Assembly: GCA_937863225.1 (NCBI GenBank)
Contig: CALMEI010000003.1
Location: forward strand, 1 to 44,243
Reading direction: 5' to 3'
DNA length: 44,243 nucleotides
Source: an uncultured Polaromonas sp.
GTDB taxonomy: Bacteria > Pseudomonadota > Gammaproteobacteria > Burkholderiales > Burkholderiaceae_C
This document shows, piece after piece, positions 1-8,450 of this stretch (position 1 is the stretch's first letter; every line of letters starts with the position of its first letter). Position numbers and translations under genes: made by a program. The notes beneath the pieces are model-generated. The model was not told the DNA's origin, ran no database searches, and saw only the letters and a program-made list of their open reading frames with translations.

Positions 1-795
1 ATCTGCGCCCAAAACCCAGGCACAAGCATCTTTGGCGAAATCTTCTTGACTTGCACCCAAGTCATCAAACCAAACTTGCCCAGCCGCATCTTGACCTTGC
101 GCTGTGAAGAGGCCAGGCTTTAATGTCAACAATGATAGACAAAAAAAATGGTCTTTTTGGTCTAAACACGTCGTATTTATTGCCTGTATTGCTATATTAT
201 TAATAGCATTGTTAAAGTTCACATTTGCGTTCCTGTGCGCATCAGCTGCAAGATATTGTCCGGTGTCTGCAACCAAGCCGCTGGGCAAATCGACGCATAA
301 AACGACACTGGCGTTGGTCTGCATGTGTTGCAACCATTGCGCCATCACCCCAGTGGGGAGATTTTTAACGCCTAAGCCCAATAATGCATCAATTGCCAAA
401 TCACATCTAACAGGTGGTTCAGTCACAAAATTAACACCAGCGGCACGAGCGCGATGCAGTGAGGCCAATGCGTCTGGCGGGCAACGCGTTTCATCACCCA
501 GCCACGTAACGACAATGCCGTTACCGTTTTGCATAGTGCCATTCTTTTGCGCTAAAGTATGCAAGTGCAGCGCTGCTTCTAAGCCATCACCGCCATTATT
601 GCCTGGTCCACAGGCCACCCAAATGGATTGCGCGTGTGGCGCAATCGCACAGGCCAGTTTTGCCACTGCCAGTCCTGCACGCTGCATCAATGTGTGTGGC
701 GGCAGACGCAAAGCCAGCGCTACTTCCATTGAACGTGTTTGCGCAGCCGTATGCAAAGGGTGTGAAGTCAGTTTGTTGACACGAATGAGCGACAT
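1..795 (-). CDS. nnr: Bifunctional NAD(P)H-hydrate repair enzyme, epimerase domain (5' part; rest lies left of the window)
   Basis: This is the N-terminal YjeF/NnrE domain, which epimerises the damaged R-hydrate of NAD(P)H so that the partner dehydratase can restore the cofactor in the cytoplasm. I translated the minus strand by hand from the ATG at 795. The reading frame is open to the window edge. It contains the glycine-rich signature GPGNNGGDG and the later VDLPSGLVADTG motif, followed by KPGLFTAQG. A C-terminal ADP-dependent dehydratase domain (NnrD) is expected beyond the edge but is not visible. Between the VDLPSG block and the KPGLFTAQG block lies an abnormal Asn/Ile-rich stretch that coincides with a dispersed palindromic repeat (about 148-207), so the protein carries an in-frame insertion of about 20-25 residues. 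The gene is divergent from the 3-hydroxybutyrate dehydrogenase gene. The family is secure; the exact start is less so, because no strong ribosome binding site is visible. Confidence 0.85.
   Translation of the reverse strand, partial: MSLIRVNKLTSHPLHTAAQTRSMEVALALRLPPHTLMQRAGLAVAKLACAIAPHAQSIWVACGPGNNGGDGLEAALHLHTLAQKNGTMQNGNGIVVTWLGDETRCPPDALASLHRARAAGVNFVTEPPVRCDLAIDALLGLGVKNLPTGVMAQWLQHMQTNASVVLCVDLPSGLVADTGQYLAADAHRNANVNFNNAINNIAIQAINTTCLDQKDHFFCLSLLTLKPGLFTAQGQDAAGQVWFDDLGASQEDFAKDACAWVLGAD
148..207 (-). repeat. Dispersed palindromic element, copy A (inside nnr)
   Basis: On the minus strand it reads GCTAT-N7-ATAGC and then a tail containing GGCAATAAATACG. It matches the copies at 36346-36396, 31844-31898 and 42397-42452, and all four have exactly 17 bases in the first hairpin. 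It is translated in-frame as part of the epimerase, reading through NNAINNIAIQAIN. Boundaries are approximate. Confidence 0.75.
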
Positions 796-884
796 AATAG
801 GCACATATTACTGCTTTAATCGTGTAACAAAGCGCATTTTGAAGCAGGACGATTTATGCAACCTCAAAATTGAAAGTTAAAACC

Positions 885-1667
885 ATGAAACTCAAAGACA
901 AAATCGCAATAGTCACCGGTGCTGCCAGCGGCATAGGTAAAGAAATTGCGCTGACTTATGCCAAAAATGGTGCCAAAGTTGCCATTGCAGATATGAACAG
1001 AGAAGCTGCAGAAGCCGCCGCTGCAGATATTCGTGCACAAGGCTTAGAAGCCATGGGGGTCGCCATGGATGTGACAGATGAAGCACAAGTCAATGCGGGT
1101 GTGGCCTCTGTAGTTGCTGCATGGGGCACGATCGATATTTTGGTGAGCAACGCCGGTATTCAAATTGTTCACCCTGTGGAAGAATTCAGCTTAGCTGAAT
1201 GGCGCAAAATGTTGGCCATTCACCTCGATGGGGCATTCTTAACCACCAAAGCATGCCTACCCCACATGTACGCGGGCAAACGAGGTGGCAGTGTGATTTA
1301 CATGGGCTCGGTACATTCCCATGTAGCATCTATGCTCAAAGCACCTTATGTGACTGCAAAGCATGGCTTGATGGGATTGTCCAAAGTGGTAGCCAAAGAA
1401 GGTGCAGCGCATGGCGTGCGCTCTAACGTCATTTGCCCTGGCTTTGTGCGCACCCCTTTGGTTGACAAACAAATTCCAGAACAAGCTGCTAAATTTGGAA
1501 TTTCTGAAGCCGATGTCATCAAAAACATCATGCTGAAAGACACAGTTGACGGTGAATTCACCACCGTACAAGATGTGGCAGAAGTAGCGTTGATGTTTGC
1601 TGCATTTCCCACCAATGCCTTGACTGGACAATCATTGATCGTGAGCCACGGCTGGACGATGCAGTAA
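885..1667 (+). CDS. bdhA: 3-hydroxybutyrate dehydrogenase (SDR family)
   Basis: It oxidises (R)-3-hydroxybutyrate to acetoacetate with NAD+ and is the usual entry to degradation of poly-3-hydroxybutyrate monomers. The protein has 260 residues, the normal length for this family. The cofactor motif TGAASGIG is at residues 11-18 and the NAG motif at 89-91. The catalytic set is S142, Y155 and K159. The upstream TTG at 870 would add five residues; I chose the ATG at 885 because [12 protein letters not shown] is the usual beginning. The ribosome binding site is weak (GAAAG). It lies tail to tail with pncC, 18 bases apart. The PHA-system protein at 40612-40971 fits a polyester-storing cell. Distinguishing 3-hydroxybutyrate dehydrogenase from a generic SDR rests on overall resemblance, including the end GWTMQ. 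Confidence 0.85.
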   Translation: MKLKDKIAIVTGAASGIGKEIALTYAKNGAKVAIADMNREAAEAAAADIRAQGLEAMGVAMDVTDEAQVNAGVASVVAAWGTIDILVSNAGIQIVHPVEEFSLAEWRKMLAIHLDGAFLTTKACLPHMYAGKRGGSVIYMGSVHSHVASMLKAPYVTAKHGLMGLSKVVAKEGAAHGVRSNVICPGFVRTPLVDKQIPEQAAKFGISEADVIKNIMLKDTVDGEFTTVQDVAEVALMFAAFPTNALTGQSLIVSHGWTMQ

Positions 1668-1685
1668 TTTGACTAAATAATTGCC

Positions 1686-2201
1686 TTAAGCGACCATTCG
1701 GTCAATCAAGCCTTGCAAGGCCGATTGCACCGTTTGTTCGCGCACTGCAGTACGGTCACCTGCAAAGTGATGGCACGTGGCAGTGATTTTTCCCCGAACA
1801 TTCCACGCTATCCAAACTGTTCCAACAGGCTTATCTACACTACCACCTTCTGGACCAGCGATTCCTGTCACAGCAACTGCAACCCGGGCATGGCTGTGCT
1901 TAACAGCACCTTGCACCATCGCAATGGCCACAGATTCACTGACAGCACCATCGCGCTGAATCAATGCAGCATCAATACCCAGTAGCTCAGTTTTGGCGGC
2001 GTTTGAATAGGTCACAAAACCACGCTCAAACCATTGGCTGGAGCCTGGCAAATCGGTACAAGCCGCAGCAATCAGACCACCTGTACAGCTTTCCGCTATC
2101 GCCAGCGATACGTGATCGTTAAGCATTAAATTGGCCACCACCCGGCATAATGATTGCCTAGCTTGCTCTGATTTTGATAGCATTCTTTGAAAATTGGTCA
2201 T
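1686..2201 (-). CDS. pncC: Nicotinamide-nucleotide amidase (CinA C-terminal family)
   Basis: It deamidates nicotinamide mononucleotide to nicotinate mononucleotide in pyridine nucleotide recycling. The stand-alone CinA-C domain is recognisable by AESCTGG (residues 36-42), the conserved VAVTGIAGPEGGS and the later KPVGTVWIAW block. The total is 171 residues. An ATG further upstream (2258) would overlap pgpA by more than 40 bases; I prefer the ATG at 2201, which gives MTNFQRML and places the gene 14 bases after the pgpA stop. It is probably cotranscribed with rodA and pgpA. The pgpA-pncC pairing is common in betaproteobacteria. With nnr nearby, two pyridine-nucleotide maintenance functions sit within 2.2 kb. 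Confidence 0.9.
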   Translation of the reverse strand: MTNFQRMLSKSEQARQSLCRVVANLMLNDHVSLAIAESCTGGLIAAACTDLPGSSQWFERGFVTYSNAAKTELLGIDAALIQRDGAVSESVAIAMVQGAVKHSHARVAVAVTGIAGPEGGSVDKPVGTVWIAWNVRGKITATCHHFAGDRTAVREQTVQSALQGLIDRMVA

Positions 2202-2215
2202 TTTCAATATCGAAT

Positions 2216-2704
2216 CTAAAAAATCGAATGCCACATCGCAATCACCAGCAATGTGCAAAATGCAGCGAGTAAGTCGTCAAACATGATGCCGAAACCACCG
2301 CGCACTCCAAAGCCTTTGAACTGTTGGTCTGCCCATGCCACAGGACCAAATTTAACTGCGTCGAAAAATCGGAACAAAGCAAAGGCGCTCAATTGCCCCC
2401 AAAATCCTGCCGGCATAATGAATAACAGCACAAGCCAAAATGCAACAACCTCGTCCCAAACAATGTAGCCAGGATCAGAGACGCCCATATGCTTGGCTGT
2501 GACAATGCAAGACCACCAACCGATTAGAAACGAGGCGACTATCAGCATGCCCAACTGAACATTCGTTAAAAACGAAGACAACAACAAAAACGACAGCCAT
2601 GCCCAAAGTGTCCCAATTGTCCCGGGTGCAATGGGACTCAGACCAGAACCAAAACCCAAAGCCAAAAGGTGTGCAGGGTGCGCCAACATTTGCTTGGTGT
2701 TCAT
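2216..2704 (-). CDS. pgpA: Phosphatidylglycerophosphatase A
   Basis: This is an inner-membrane phosphatase that removes the phosphate from phosphatidylglycerophosphate to yield phosphatidylglycerol. It has 162 residues with several hydrophobic segments. Family signatures are GFGSGLSPIAPGTIGTLWA near the N-terminus, the middle VWDEVVAFW block and the C-terminal GIMFDDLLAA with its acidic metal-binding residues. It starts 10 bases after the rodA stop and is followed closely by pncC, so the three probably form one transcript. Length and motifs are normal for the family. Confidence 0.92.
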   Translation of the reverse strand: MNTKQMLAHPAHLLALGFGSGLSPIAPGTIGTLWAWLSFLLLSSFLTNVQLGMLIVASFLIGWWSCIVTAKHMGVSDPGYIVWDEVVAFWLVLLFIMPAGFWGQLSAFALFRFFDAVKFGPVAWADQQFKGFGVRGGFGIMFDDLLAAFCTLLVIAMWHSIF

Positions 2705-2714
2705 GCTTGAAAAC

Positions 2715-3869
2715 TCATGTTTGCATCAATCGTTTGGATTTGCTCACAGACATCAAAATACCAAGTGCCATGCCCAAAGTCACCATGGCGGTGCCACCAT
2801 AACTGACAAATGGCAAAGGCACGCCGACAACAGGCAAAATACCGCTGACCATGCCCATGTTGACAAATGCATAAGTGAAAAAAATCATGGTCACGCTGGC
2901 TGCCAAGAGACGTGTGAACAACGAAGGCGCTTCCAGCGCAATCAGCATGGCTCGCAGGATTAAAAAGATGAAGCAACTTATCAGCAGCATATTCCCGAGT
3001 AATCCAAATTCCTCTGAAAATGCTGCAAAAATAAAATCGGTTGTGCGTTCAGGTATGAATTCCAAATGGGTTTGAGTGCCTTGCATAAATCCTTTACCCA
3101 GCAAACCACCAGACCCAATAGCAATCATGCCTTGGATGATGTGGAATCCTTTTCCCAACGGGTCACGCGCAGGGTCCAGCAGTGTGCAAACGCGCTGGCG
3201 TTGGTATTCATGTAGCACCCGCCAATTGACATCATCAGCGCATAACTGTGGCTCATAAATGATAAGTAAGACAATACCTATTGCACCTATCAGCAAGGGC
3301 GGCAGTATCCATTTCCATTTAATACCAGCAAAAAAAATCACCGATATACCTGCCGCCAATACCAAAAGCGCCGTCCCCAAATCGGGTTGCTTCATGATTA
3401 AACCCACTGGTACTGCCAGCAGCAGTCCAGCCACCAAAAAATCCAACGGGCGCAACTGTCCTTCGCGTTTTTGAAACCACCAAGCTAACATCAGCGGCAT
3501 TGCAATTTTTAATATTTCACTGGGCTGAATCACCACACCGACATTGATCCACCGCCTAGCCCCTTTTTTGGTGATCCCAAAAATAGCAACAGCAATCAGC
3601 AAAACCACCCCAACGGTGTAAAGTGGAACAGCTAATTCCATCAGTCTTTGTGGCGGAATTTGTGCAACCACAAACATCACCGTCGCAGCGATCAACATAT
3701 TGCGCGCATGGTCAACAAAGCGCGTTCCATGGTCATAACCAGAGGAATACATCGCCACCAGTCCCACACATGCCAACAAAGCGACTGCCACAATCAATGG
3801 CACATCAAAGCCTTTAAAAATTGGGGCAATCCGCTGTAAAAGGGAGATATTATTTAATCCACGGTTCAT
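2715..3869 (-). CDS. rodA: Rod-shape SEDS glycosyltransferase RodA
   Basis: This is a SEDS-family peptidoglycan polymerase of the elongasome, a polytopic inner-membrane protein that polymerises lipid II. Hallmarks are GARRWINVGVVIQPSEILKI, KQPDLGTALL, a long periplasmic loop with YQRQRVCTLLDP, then ERTTDFIFAAFSEEFGLLG and PLPFVSYGGTAMV. The ATG at 3869 gives MNRGLNNIS and 384 residues. A longer form from 3962 would run into the divergent ribonuclease gene and adds a non-hydrophobic, unconserved front. The mreBCD and PBP2 genes that often precede rodA are not here; the gene instead leads into pgpA and pncC. It is distinguished from FtsW (16347-17597) by the RodA-type loop and C-terminus. Confidence 0.92.
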   Translation of the reverse strand: MNRGLNNISLLQRIAPIFKGFDVPLIVAVALLACVGLVAMYSSGYDHGTRFVDHARNMLIAATVMFVVAQIPPQRLMELAVPLYTVGVVLLIAVAIFGITKKGARRWINVGVVIQPSEILKIAMPLMLAWWFQKREGQLRPLDFLVAGLLLAVPVGLIMKQPDLGTALLVLAAGISVIFFAGIKWKWILPPLLIGAIGIVLLIIYEPQLCADDVNWRVLHEYQRQRVCTLLDPARDPLGKGFHIIQGMIAIGSGGLLGKGFMQGTQTHLEFIPERTTDFIFAAFSEEFGLLGNMLLISCFIFLILRAMLIALEAPSLFTRLLAASVTMIFFTYAFVNMGMVSGILPVVGVPLPFVSYGGTAMVTLGMALGILMSVSKSKRLMQT

Positions 3870-3952
3870 GTGTTGAATTATCAACCGACTAGAGGGCAAT
3901 CTTGTTGGTAATTTTGACTGAAATCGACATTTTGCATGGGACAATTGCGACC

Positions 3953-6013
3953 ATGTATGCATTATTTGAAGAATCAGGTAAATTTTTAGCCGGCCGCGTG
4001 ATGTCGGCTACGGACAGCTCTTTCCAAATTGAACTGGGCAGCGGCAAGCGGGTTAAAGTTAAAGCGGCAAATGTACTGATGCAATTTGATCAACCGACGC
4101 CTAGCCACTTGGTCTCGGAAGCACAAAATCAATCCAAAATGATGGACACCGCCTTGGCATGGGAATGTTCACCTGAAGATGAATTCAGTTTTGCGGATTT
4201 GGCTCACGACTATTTCAATGACAAAGCGAGTGCAGTTCAACAAGCAGCTGCGCTTTTTTGCTTGTTTGAGGCACCTCATTATTTCCGTCGCGCAGGGAAA
4301 GGGCGTTTCAAAAAAGCCGCTCCCGAAATTGTGCAACAAGCACTTCTTGGTATTGAGAAAAAGAGGCAAGTGCAATTGCAAATAACAGAATGGGCACAAG
4401 CATTGTTAAACGGCCAATGTCCTGTTCAAATACAAGAGCAATTGTTTAAAATTCTGTTTAAGCCCGATAAAAATGCAGCCGAATACAAAGCAGTCGTTGA
4501 AGCAGCACGTACCAGCAACCCCCCGCCATTACTCTTGCTTCAAAAGTCTGGCGCCATCACATCGGCTTATCAATTTCACTGGCAACGTTTTTTATTTGAC
4601 AATTTCCCCAAAGGCACAGACTTCCCTGCGTTGCCAATGCCTAGTGTGATTGATAGTCTGTCTGTTGCTCAAATCGCAGCATTTTCTATCGATGATTCAG
4701 CAACCACAGAGATTGATGATGCTTTATCTGTACAAGGAATCAATTCAGGAACTGTCATTGTTGGCATTCATATTGCTGCCCCTGGTTTAGCGATAAAACC
4801 TGGAAGCGACATAGACAAAGTAGCACGTCATCGTCTATCTACGGTTTACATGCCAGGCAACAAAATCACCATGTTACCTGACGAAATTGTGCAGATGTTT
4901 ACTTTGTCTGAAGGCAAAAATTGTCCTGCTATTTCTTTGTATGTTACGTTGAATGAGGCGACACTGGAAATTCTGTCTGTACACAGTACGGTTGAAGAAG
5001 TTCCCATCGCAGTCAATCTACGTCACGATACCTTGGACACATTGGTCACAGAACAGTGGCTTACCGATATGACGTATGAGCCGGTCAACGTCACCATTCC
5101 ATCGATAATTGACCGGAGAGGATTGGCATTTTTATACAAGTTAGCATGCCACCTCAAAGTACAACGCGAAGCGATTCGCGGTAAGCCAGAAACTTTTAAT
5201 CGTCCTGATTACAGCTTCAAACTCTCAAATAAAACCAGCTCAATACCAAATGGCGATGAAGTTGTCCAAATAACGCCTCGTTTGCGTGGCTCGCCACTTG
5301 ACTTAATCGTTGCCGAAACAATGATTTTGGCAAACAGCACTTGGGGTAATTTGTTAGCTGAACATAAAGTGCCTGGCATATACCGTAGCCAAGCTAGTTT
5401 GAGTCCAGGTATCAAAGTTCGCATGGGTACAAAGGCCTTGCCCCATGCGGGTATTGGTGTAGCCAGTTATGCATGGAGCACTTCACCATTGCGACGCTAC
5501 ACCGATTTGGTTAATCAATGGCAAATCATTTGCTGTATCAAGAATGGCCAAACAGCACCGTTGGTTGCACCATTTAAGCCCAAGGATGCTGATTTATTCT
5601 CAATTATTTCTAATTTTGAAGTGACTTACGCTGAGTACAACCACTATCAAAATGGGATGGAGAGATATTGGACATTGAAGTATATTCAGCAGCAAAAAAT
5701 TAACGATTTGACAGCAACTGTTTTGAAAGAAAATACTGTTCGCACAGACGGAATTCCACTTGTTTTACAGGTGACAGGTGCCAGCACTTTGGCCAAAGGT
5801 ACCAAAGTGCGAATCAAATTGGGTGCTATCGATGAGATTACATTAAATGTCACAGCCACTGTGATTGAAAAATTGACCGACTTTGCACTTACTGATCCTG
5901 AGTTGTCAGAGAGTGAAACTGATCCAGAAGATGATATTTCAGCATCAGGGGCAGTTTCAATAGCTTTGACGATAGAGCCTGATGAAGATCTAACTGCAAT
6001 CACTGCTGTGTAA
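3953..6013 (+). CDS. RNB-domain (RNase II/R family) exoribonuclease
   Basis: It is predicted to be a 3'-5' hydrolytic exoribonuclease of 686 residues. The RNB catalytic core begins near residue 245 with IDDSATTEIDDALSV. Relative to E. coli RNase II the metal-binding aspartates correspond to D247, E253, D255 and D256, so one Asp is Glu here. Further RNB signatures are RHRLSTVYMPGNKITMLPDE and SPLRRYTDLVNQW. The first 240 residues contain a small beta-rich domain and helical regions rather than recognisable cold-shock domains. A TTG at 3902 would extend it, but MYALFEESGKFLAGRV is the more natural start and leaves an 83-base divergent region to rodA. TonB-like and mtgA genes follow closely. The acidic tail after residue 640 is probably unstructured. 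Family is certain; whether it acts as RNase II, R or a distinct subtype is open. Confidence 0.88.
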   Translation: MYALFEESGKFLAGRVMSATDSSFQIELGSGKRVKVKAANVLMQFDQPTPSHLVSEAQNQSKMMDTALAWECSPEDEFSFADLAHDYFNDKASAVQQAAALFCLFEAPHYFRRAGKGRFKKAAPEIVQQALLGIEKKRQVQLQITEWAQALLNGQCPVQIQEQLFKILFKPDKNAAEYKAVVEAARTSNPPPLLLLQKSGAITSAYQFHWQRFLFDNFPKGTDFPALPMPSVIDSLSVAQIAAFSIDDSATTEIDDALSVQGINSGTVIVGIHIAAPGLAIKPGSDIDKVARHRLSTVYMPGNKITMLPDEIVQMFTLSEGKNCPAISLYVTLNEATLEILSVHSTVEEVPIAVNLRHDTLDTLVTEQWLTDMTYEPVNVTIPSIIDRRGLAFLYKLACHLKVQREAIRGKPETFNRPDYSFKLSNKTSSIPNGDEVVQITPRLRGSPLDLIVAETMILANSTWGNLLAEHKVPGIYRSQASLSPGIKVRMGTKALPHAGIGVASYAWSTSPLRRYTDLVNQWQIICCIKNGQTAPLVAPFKPKDADLFSIISNFEVTYAEYNHYQNGMERYWTLKYIQQQKINDLTATVLKENTVRTDGIPLVLQVTGASTLAKGTKVRIKLGAIDEITLNVTATVIEKLTDFALTDPELSESETDPEDDISASGAVSIALTIEPDEDLTAITAV

Positions 6014-6019
6014 AACCGA

Positions 6020-6898
6020 ATGAAATCTATTCATTACTTACTCGAAAAATTTCGCTCATTCAGCACGCTACAAATAGCCCTTGGCATTTCTATCATTATT
6101 CATGCTATTTTGTTAACCATACGTTTCGTAGACCCCGATAGCTTCAATCGTGTTTTTCAAGATACACCTCTAGAAGTCATCTTGGTTAATGCACGTTCTG
6201 ACGAAAAACCCACTAAAGCTCAAGCCATAGCACAGCACAATTTGGCCGGTGGCGGAGATGCAGATGCAGGTAGAGCCACAACATTTCTAGCCAATTCCGA
6301 GCTTACAGCTCTTGGTGAAGCCAGCATTGACACCTCGATAAGGATGAATACCTTACAAGAGCAGCAAATGAAACTTTTGGCACAGTTAAAGGCTCAGATC
6401 GCCTTGCTGCCTTTACCTGAGCCCAACAAATCGAATCAATCTCCAGAAGCGCAAGCACAAGAAGAAAAGCGACGAAAATTGAGTAAATTACTCGGCGAAA
6501 TTGAACAACGCATCTCACAAGAAAATGCACGTCCGAAGAAGCGATACATCAGCCCAGCTACGCGAGAAGAAGTATATGCACTTTATTATGATCAATTGAA
6601 ACAAAAGATTGAAGCAAAGGGCACAGCCAACTTCCCAGAAATAGCAGGTAAAAAACTATATGGCGATTTAACAATTATTTTGACAGTTAACCATGATGGT
6701 CGGATATTGGCTTCAGAAGTTGTACAAAGTTCAGGGAATTTAGCACTGGACCGCAGAGCGCTTGCAATCGCAAATGCATCAGGACCTTTTGGTGTTTTCA
6801 ATCCTGCAATGCGTCGTGGAGCGGATGAAATTGTGATGGTTTCACAATTTCGATTTACCAAAGATGACGGACTCAAAACCAAATTAACTCAACAGTAA
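6020..6898 (+). CDS. TonB-like energy transducer / periplasmic C-terminal TonB-domain protein
   Basis: It has 292 residues. An N-terminal anchor (about 17-37, LQIALGISIIIHAILLTIRF) precedes a Pro-poor, Gln/Glu/Lys-rich periplasmic helical region with coiled-coil character. The C-terminal domain (about 190-280) reads FPEIAGKKLYGDLTIILTVNHDGRI and ASEVVQSSGNLALDRRALAIA, the TonB_C pattern. Such proteins normally couple ExbBD and the proton-motive force to outer-membrane transport, but no exbB or exbD is nearby, and this lineage places the gene beside mtgA. It starts 6 bases after the ribonuclease stop, so it is likely in the same operon. TonB family membership is well supported by the C-terminal pattern; the partner receptor is unknown. 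Confidence 0.75.
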   Translation: MKSIHYLLEKFRSFSTLQIALGISIIIHAILLTIRFVDPDSFNRVFQDTPLEVILVNARSDEKPTKAQAIAQHNLAGGGDADAGRATTFLANSELTALGEASIDTSIRMNTLQEQQMKLLAQLKAQIALLPLPEPNKSNQSPEAQAQEEKRRKLSKLLGEIEQRISQENARPKKRYISPATREEVYALYYDQLKQKIEAKGTANFPEIAGKKLYGDLTIILTVNHDGRILASEVVQSSGNLALDRRALAIANASGPFGVFNPAMRRGADEIVMVSQFRFTKDDGLKTKLTQQ

Positions 6899-6907
6899 TT
6901 TGTTAAC

Positions 6908-7666
6908 ATGATGAAAGCCGTTCGACAATTACTTTTACTCCTCTTGGTAGCTGGTTTTACTTTACAAATTTTTTTCTTGCTGAAAATTTTTGGGATGGCA
7001 GTAATACCACCACAGTCCAGCTCTTTTCAACGATCTGAAACTTGGCGCATCATTGAAAAATACAGATCGCTCAAATGGCAACATTCTTGGACAAGTTACT
7101 CAGATATTTCTTCGAATTTAAAAAGAGCTGTTATCGCAGCGGAAGATGGTGATTTCATTTACCACGATGGGATAGAATGGGATGCCCTAGAGCAAGCTTG
7201 GTTGAAAAATTCTAAAGCTCAAGAAATTGCCGAACAAAGGGCTAAACGAAATACAAATGCTGCTAACAAGGCACAACAAAAGCCTATCAAGCCACCAAAG
7301 ATAATTGGTGGATCTACAATCAGTCAGCAATTAGCCAAAAATATGTTCTTATCTGGCGAACGTACGTTGTTTCGCAAAGGTCAGGAATTTGCATTAACAG
7401 TATTCATCGAGTTATTACTTTCAAAACAGAAAATCCTCGAAATTTACTTGAACAATGTTGAATGGGGAGAGGGAATATTTGGCGCTGAGGCTGCAGCACA
7501 ACATTATTTCAAAAAATCAGCAAAGCATCTGAATGTTTATGAATCAGCACGACTTGCTGTGATGCTGCCAAGGCCAAAATATTATGAAAAAAATTCCTCG
7601 TCATCCTATTTAACCAGCCGTACAGCCACAATCGTTGCACGTTTGGGCGATGCTGAAGCACCATAA
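6908..7666 (+). CDS. mtgA: Monofunctional biosynthetic peptidoglycan transglycosylase
   Basis: It polymerises lipid II glycan strands (GT51 family) from the inner membrane. It has 252 residues with one N-terminal membrane segment (about 6-30). Catalytic motif 1 is [12 protein letters not shown], with E79 the presumed general base. Motif 2 is [20 protein letters not shown], followed by [13 protein letters not shown] and [22 protein letters not shown]. Between motifs 1 and 2 is a Lys/Ala/Gln-rich spacer (about residues 98-130) longer than in the E. coli enzyme. ATG codons lie at both 6908 and 6911; the choice changes one residue. The gene is 9 bases after the TonB-like gene and 2 bases before ruvC. 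Confidence 0.93.
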   Translation: MMKAVRQLLLLLLVAGFTLQIFFLLKIFGMAVIPPQSSSFQRSETWRIIEKYRSLKWQHSWTSYSDISSNLKRAVIAAEDGDFIYHDGIEWDALEQAWLKNSKAQEIAEQRAKRNTNAANKAQQKPIKPPKIIGGSTISQQLAKNMFLSGERTLFRKGQEFALTVFIELLLSKQKILEIYLNNVEWGEGIFGAEAAAQHYFKKSAKHLNVYESARLAVMLPRPKYYEKNSSSSYLTSRTATIVARLGDAEAP

Positions 7667-7668
7667 AT

Positions 7669-8217
7669 ATGCGAATTATTGGCATTGACCCTGGATTGCG
7701 AACAACTGGTTTTGGCGTTATCGACAAAGACGGTTCAAACATCACTTATGTTGCCAGCGGAACCATCAGTACAAAACTGACAGAGACGGGGGATCTACCA
7801 AACAGAATCAAAATAATATTTGAAGGTATTCAAGAAGTAATTTCACGCTATCAGCCAGATATTGCATCAGTTGAAATTATTTTTGTGAACGTCAATCCAC
7901 AATCAACTTTGCTTCTGGGACAAGCCAGAGGAGCATGCATTGCAGCTTTGGTTTCGAAACAGCTGCCTGTGTTCGAATACACAGCTTTGCAGATGAAACA
8001 AGCAGTCGTTGGTTATGGACGTGCTCAAAAAATTCAAATACAAGAGATGGTGAAAAGATTGCTGATGCTTCCAGTTTTACCAGGCATGGATGCATCAGAT
8101 GCTTTAGGTCTAGCAATTACACATGCTCATACAAGCGATACTTTCAGTAAGATTAAAAGTGCCGCTACTACTGAGCGTAAATATTCTGCTATGTATAAAG
8201 CTGGGAGAAGTTATTAG
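7669..8217 (+). CDS. ruvC: Holliday junction resolvase RuvC
   Basis: It is an endonuclease that cuts Holliday junctions symmetrically with the RuvAB branch-migration complex. It has 182 residues, close to the usual length. The acidic active site is visible as D7 ([16 protein letters not shown]), E69 ([13 protein letters not shown]), D141 and D144 ([15 protein letters not shown]). It begins only 2 bases after mtgA stops, which suggests translational coupling to a cell-wall gene. ruvA and ruvB, its usual neighbours, are not in the window. It ends facing the lpxC transcript, with about 50 bases between stops and no clear terminator. Confidence 0.93.
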   Translation: MRIIGIDPGLRTTGFGVIDKDGSNITYVASGTISTKLTETGDLPNRIKIIFEGIQEVISRYQPDIASVEIIFVNVNPQSTLLLGQARGACIAALVSKQLPVFEYTALQMKQAVVGYGRAQKIQIQEMVKRLLMLPVLPGMDASDALGLAITHAHTSDTFSKIKSAATTERKYSAMYKAGRSY

Positions 8218-8265
8218 TGAGATGCATTAATCATTCGGTTTCGAAAATACAGTTTGACTGCTAAT

Positions 8266-8439
8266 CTAGATGCGTTGAAATATCAAAACACCAAAAAATA
8301 CGAATACGATTGCCAGAGTAATTTTCAACAAATTTAGGCCAATTTTTTTGTATTGATCATTTCCAGTGAAAGCATATAAAACAAACAAGGCTGCACATGA
8401 AACCATTGACAAGAGCATGATCCACCTAAATACCAGCAT
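8266..8439 (-). CDS. Small two-helix membrane protein downstream of lpxC
   Basis: This 57-residue ORF was translated by hand from ATG 8439 to TAG. It has two hydrophobic segments (about residues 2-21 and 36-53) separated by a short polar loop, TGNDQYKKIG, and ends in QRI. It begins 11 bases after the lpxC stop, on the same strand, with a plausible AGAAAG ribosome site, which supports a real gene at the end of the dcw operon. I have a general impression that similar short proteins occur in Burkholderiales, but I cannot name the family. No function is assigned. Confidence 0.6.
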   Translation of the reverse strand: MLVFRWIMLLSMVSCAALFVLYAFTGNDQYKKIGLNLLKITLAIVFVFFGVLIFQRI

Positions 8440-8450
8440 GAATATTCTTT

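Noticed and set aside
104-880. Long plus-strand ORF of 258 residues
   Set aside because: It is the antisense shadow of nnr. The minus strand encodes clear NnrE motifs (GPGNNGGDG, VDLPSG), while this frame shows no family pattern.
3872-3885. GTTGA-ATTA-TCAAC palindrome between rodA and the ribonuclease gene
   Set aside because: A five-base stem is likely by chance, and nothing else supports a regulator site.
3902-3952. TTG-initiated extension of the ribonuclease gene
   Set aside because: It would push into the shared divergent region with rodA; the ATG at 3953 gives a more natural N-terminus.
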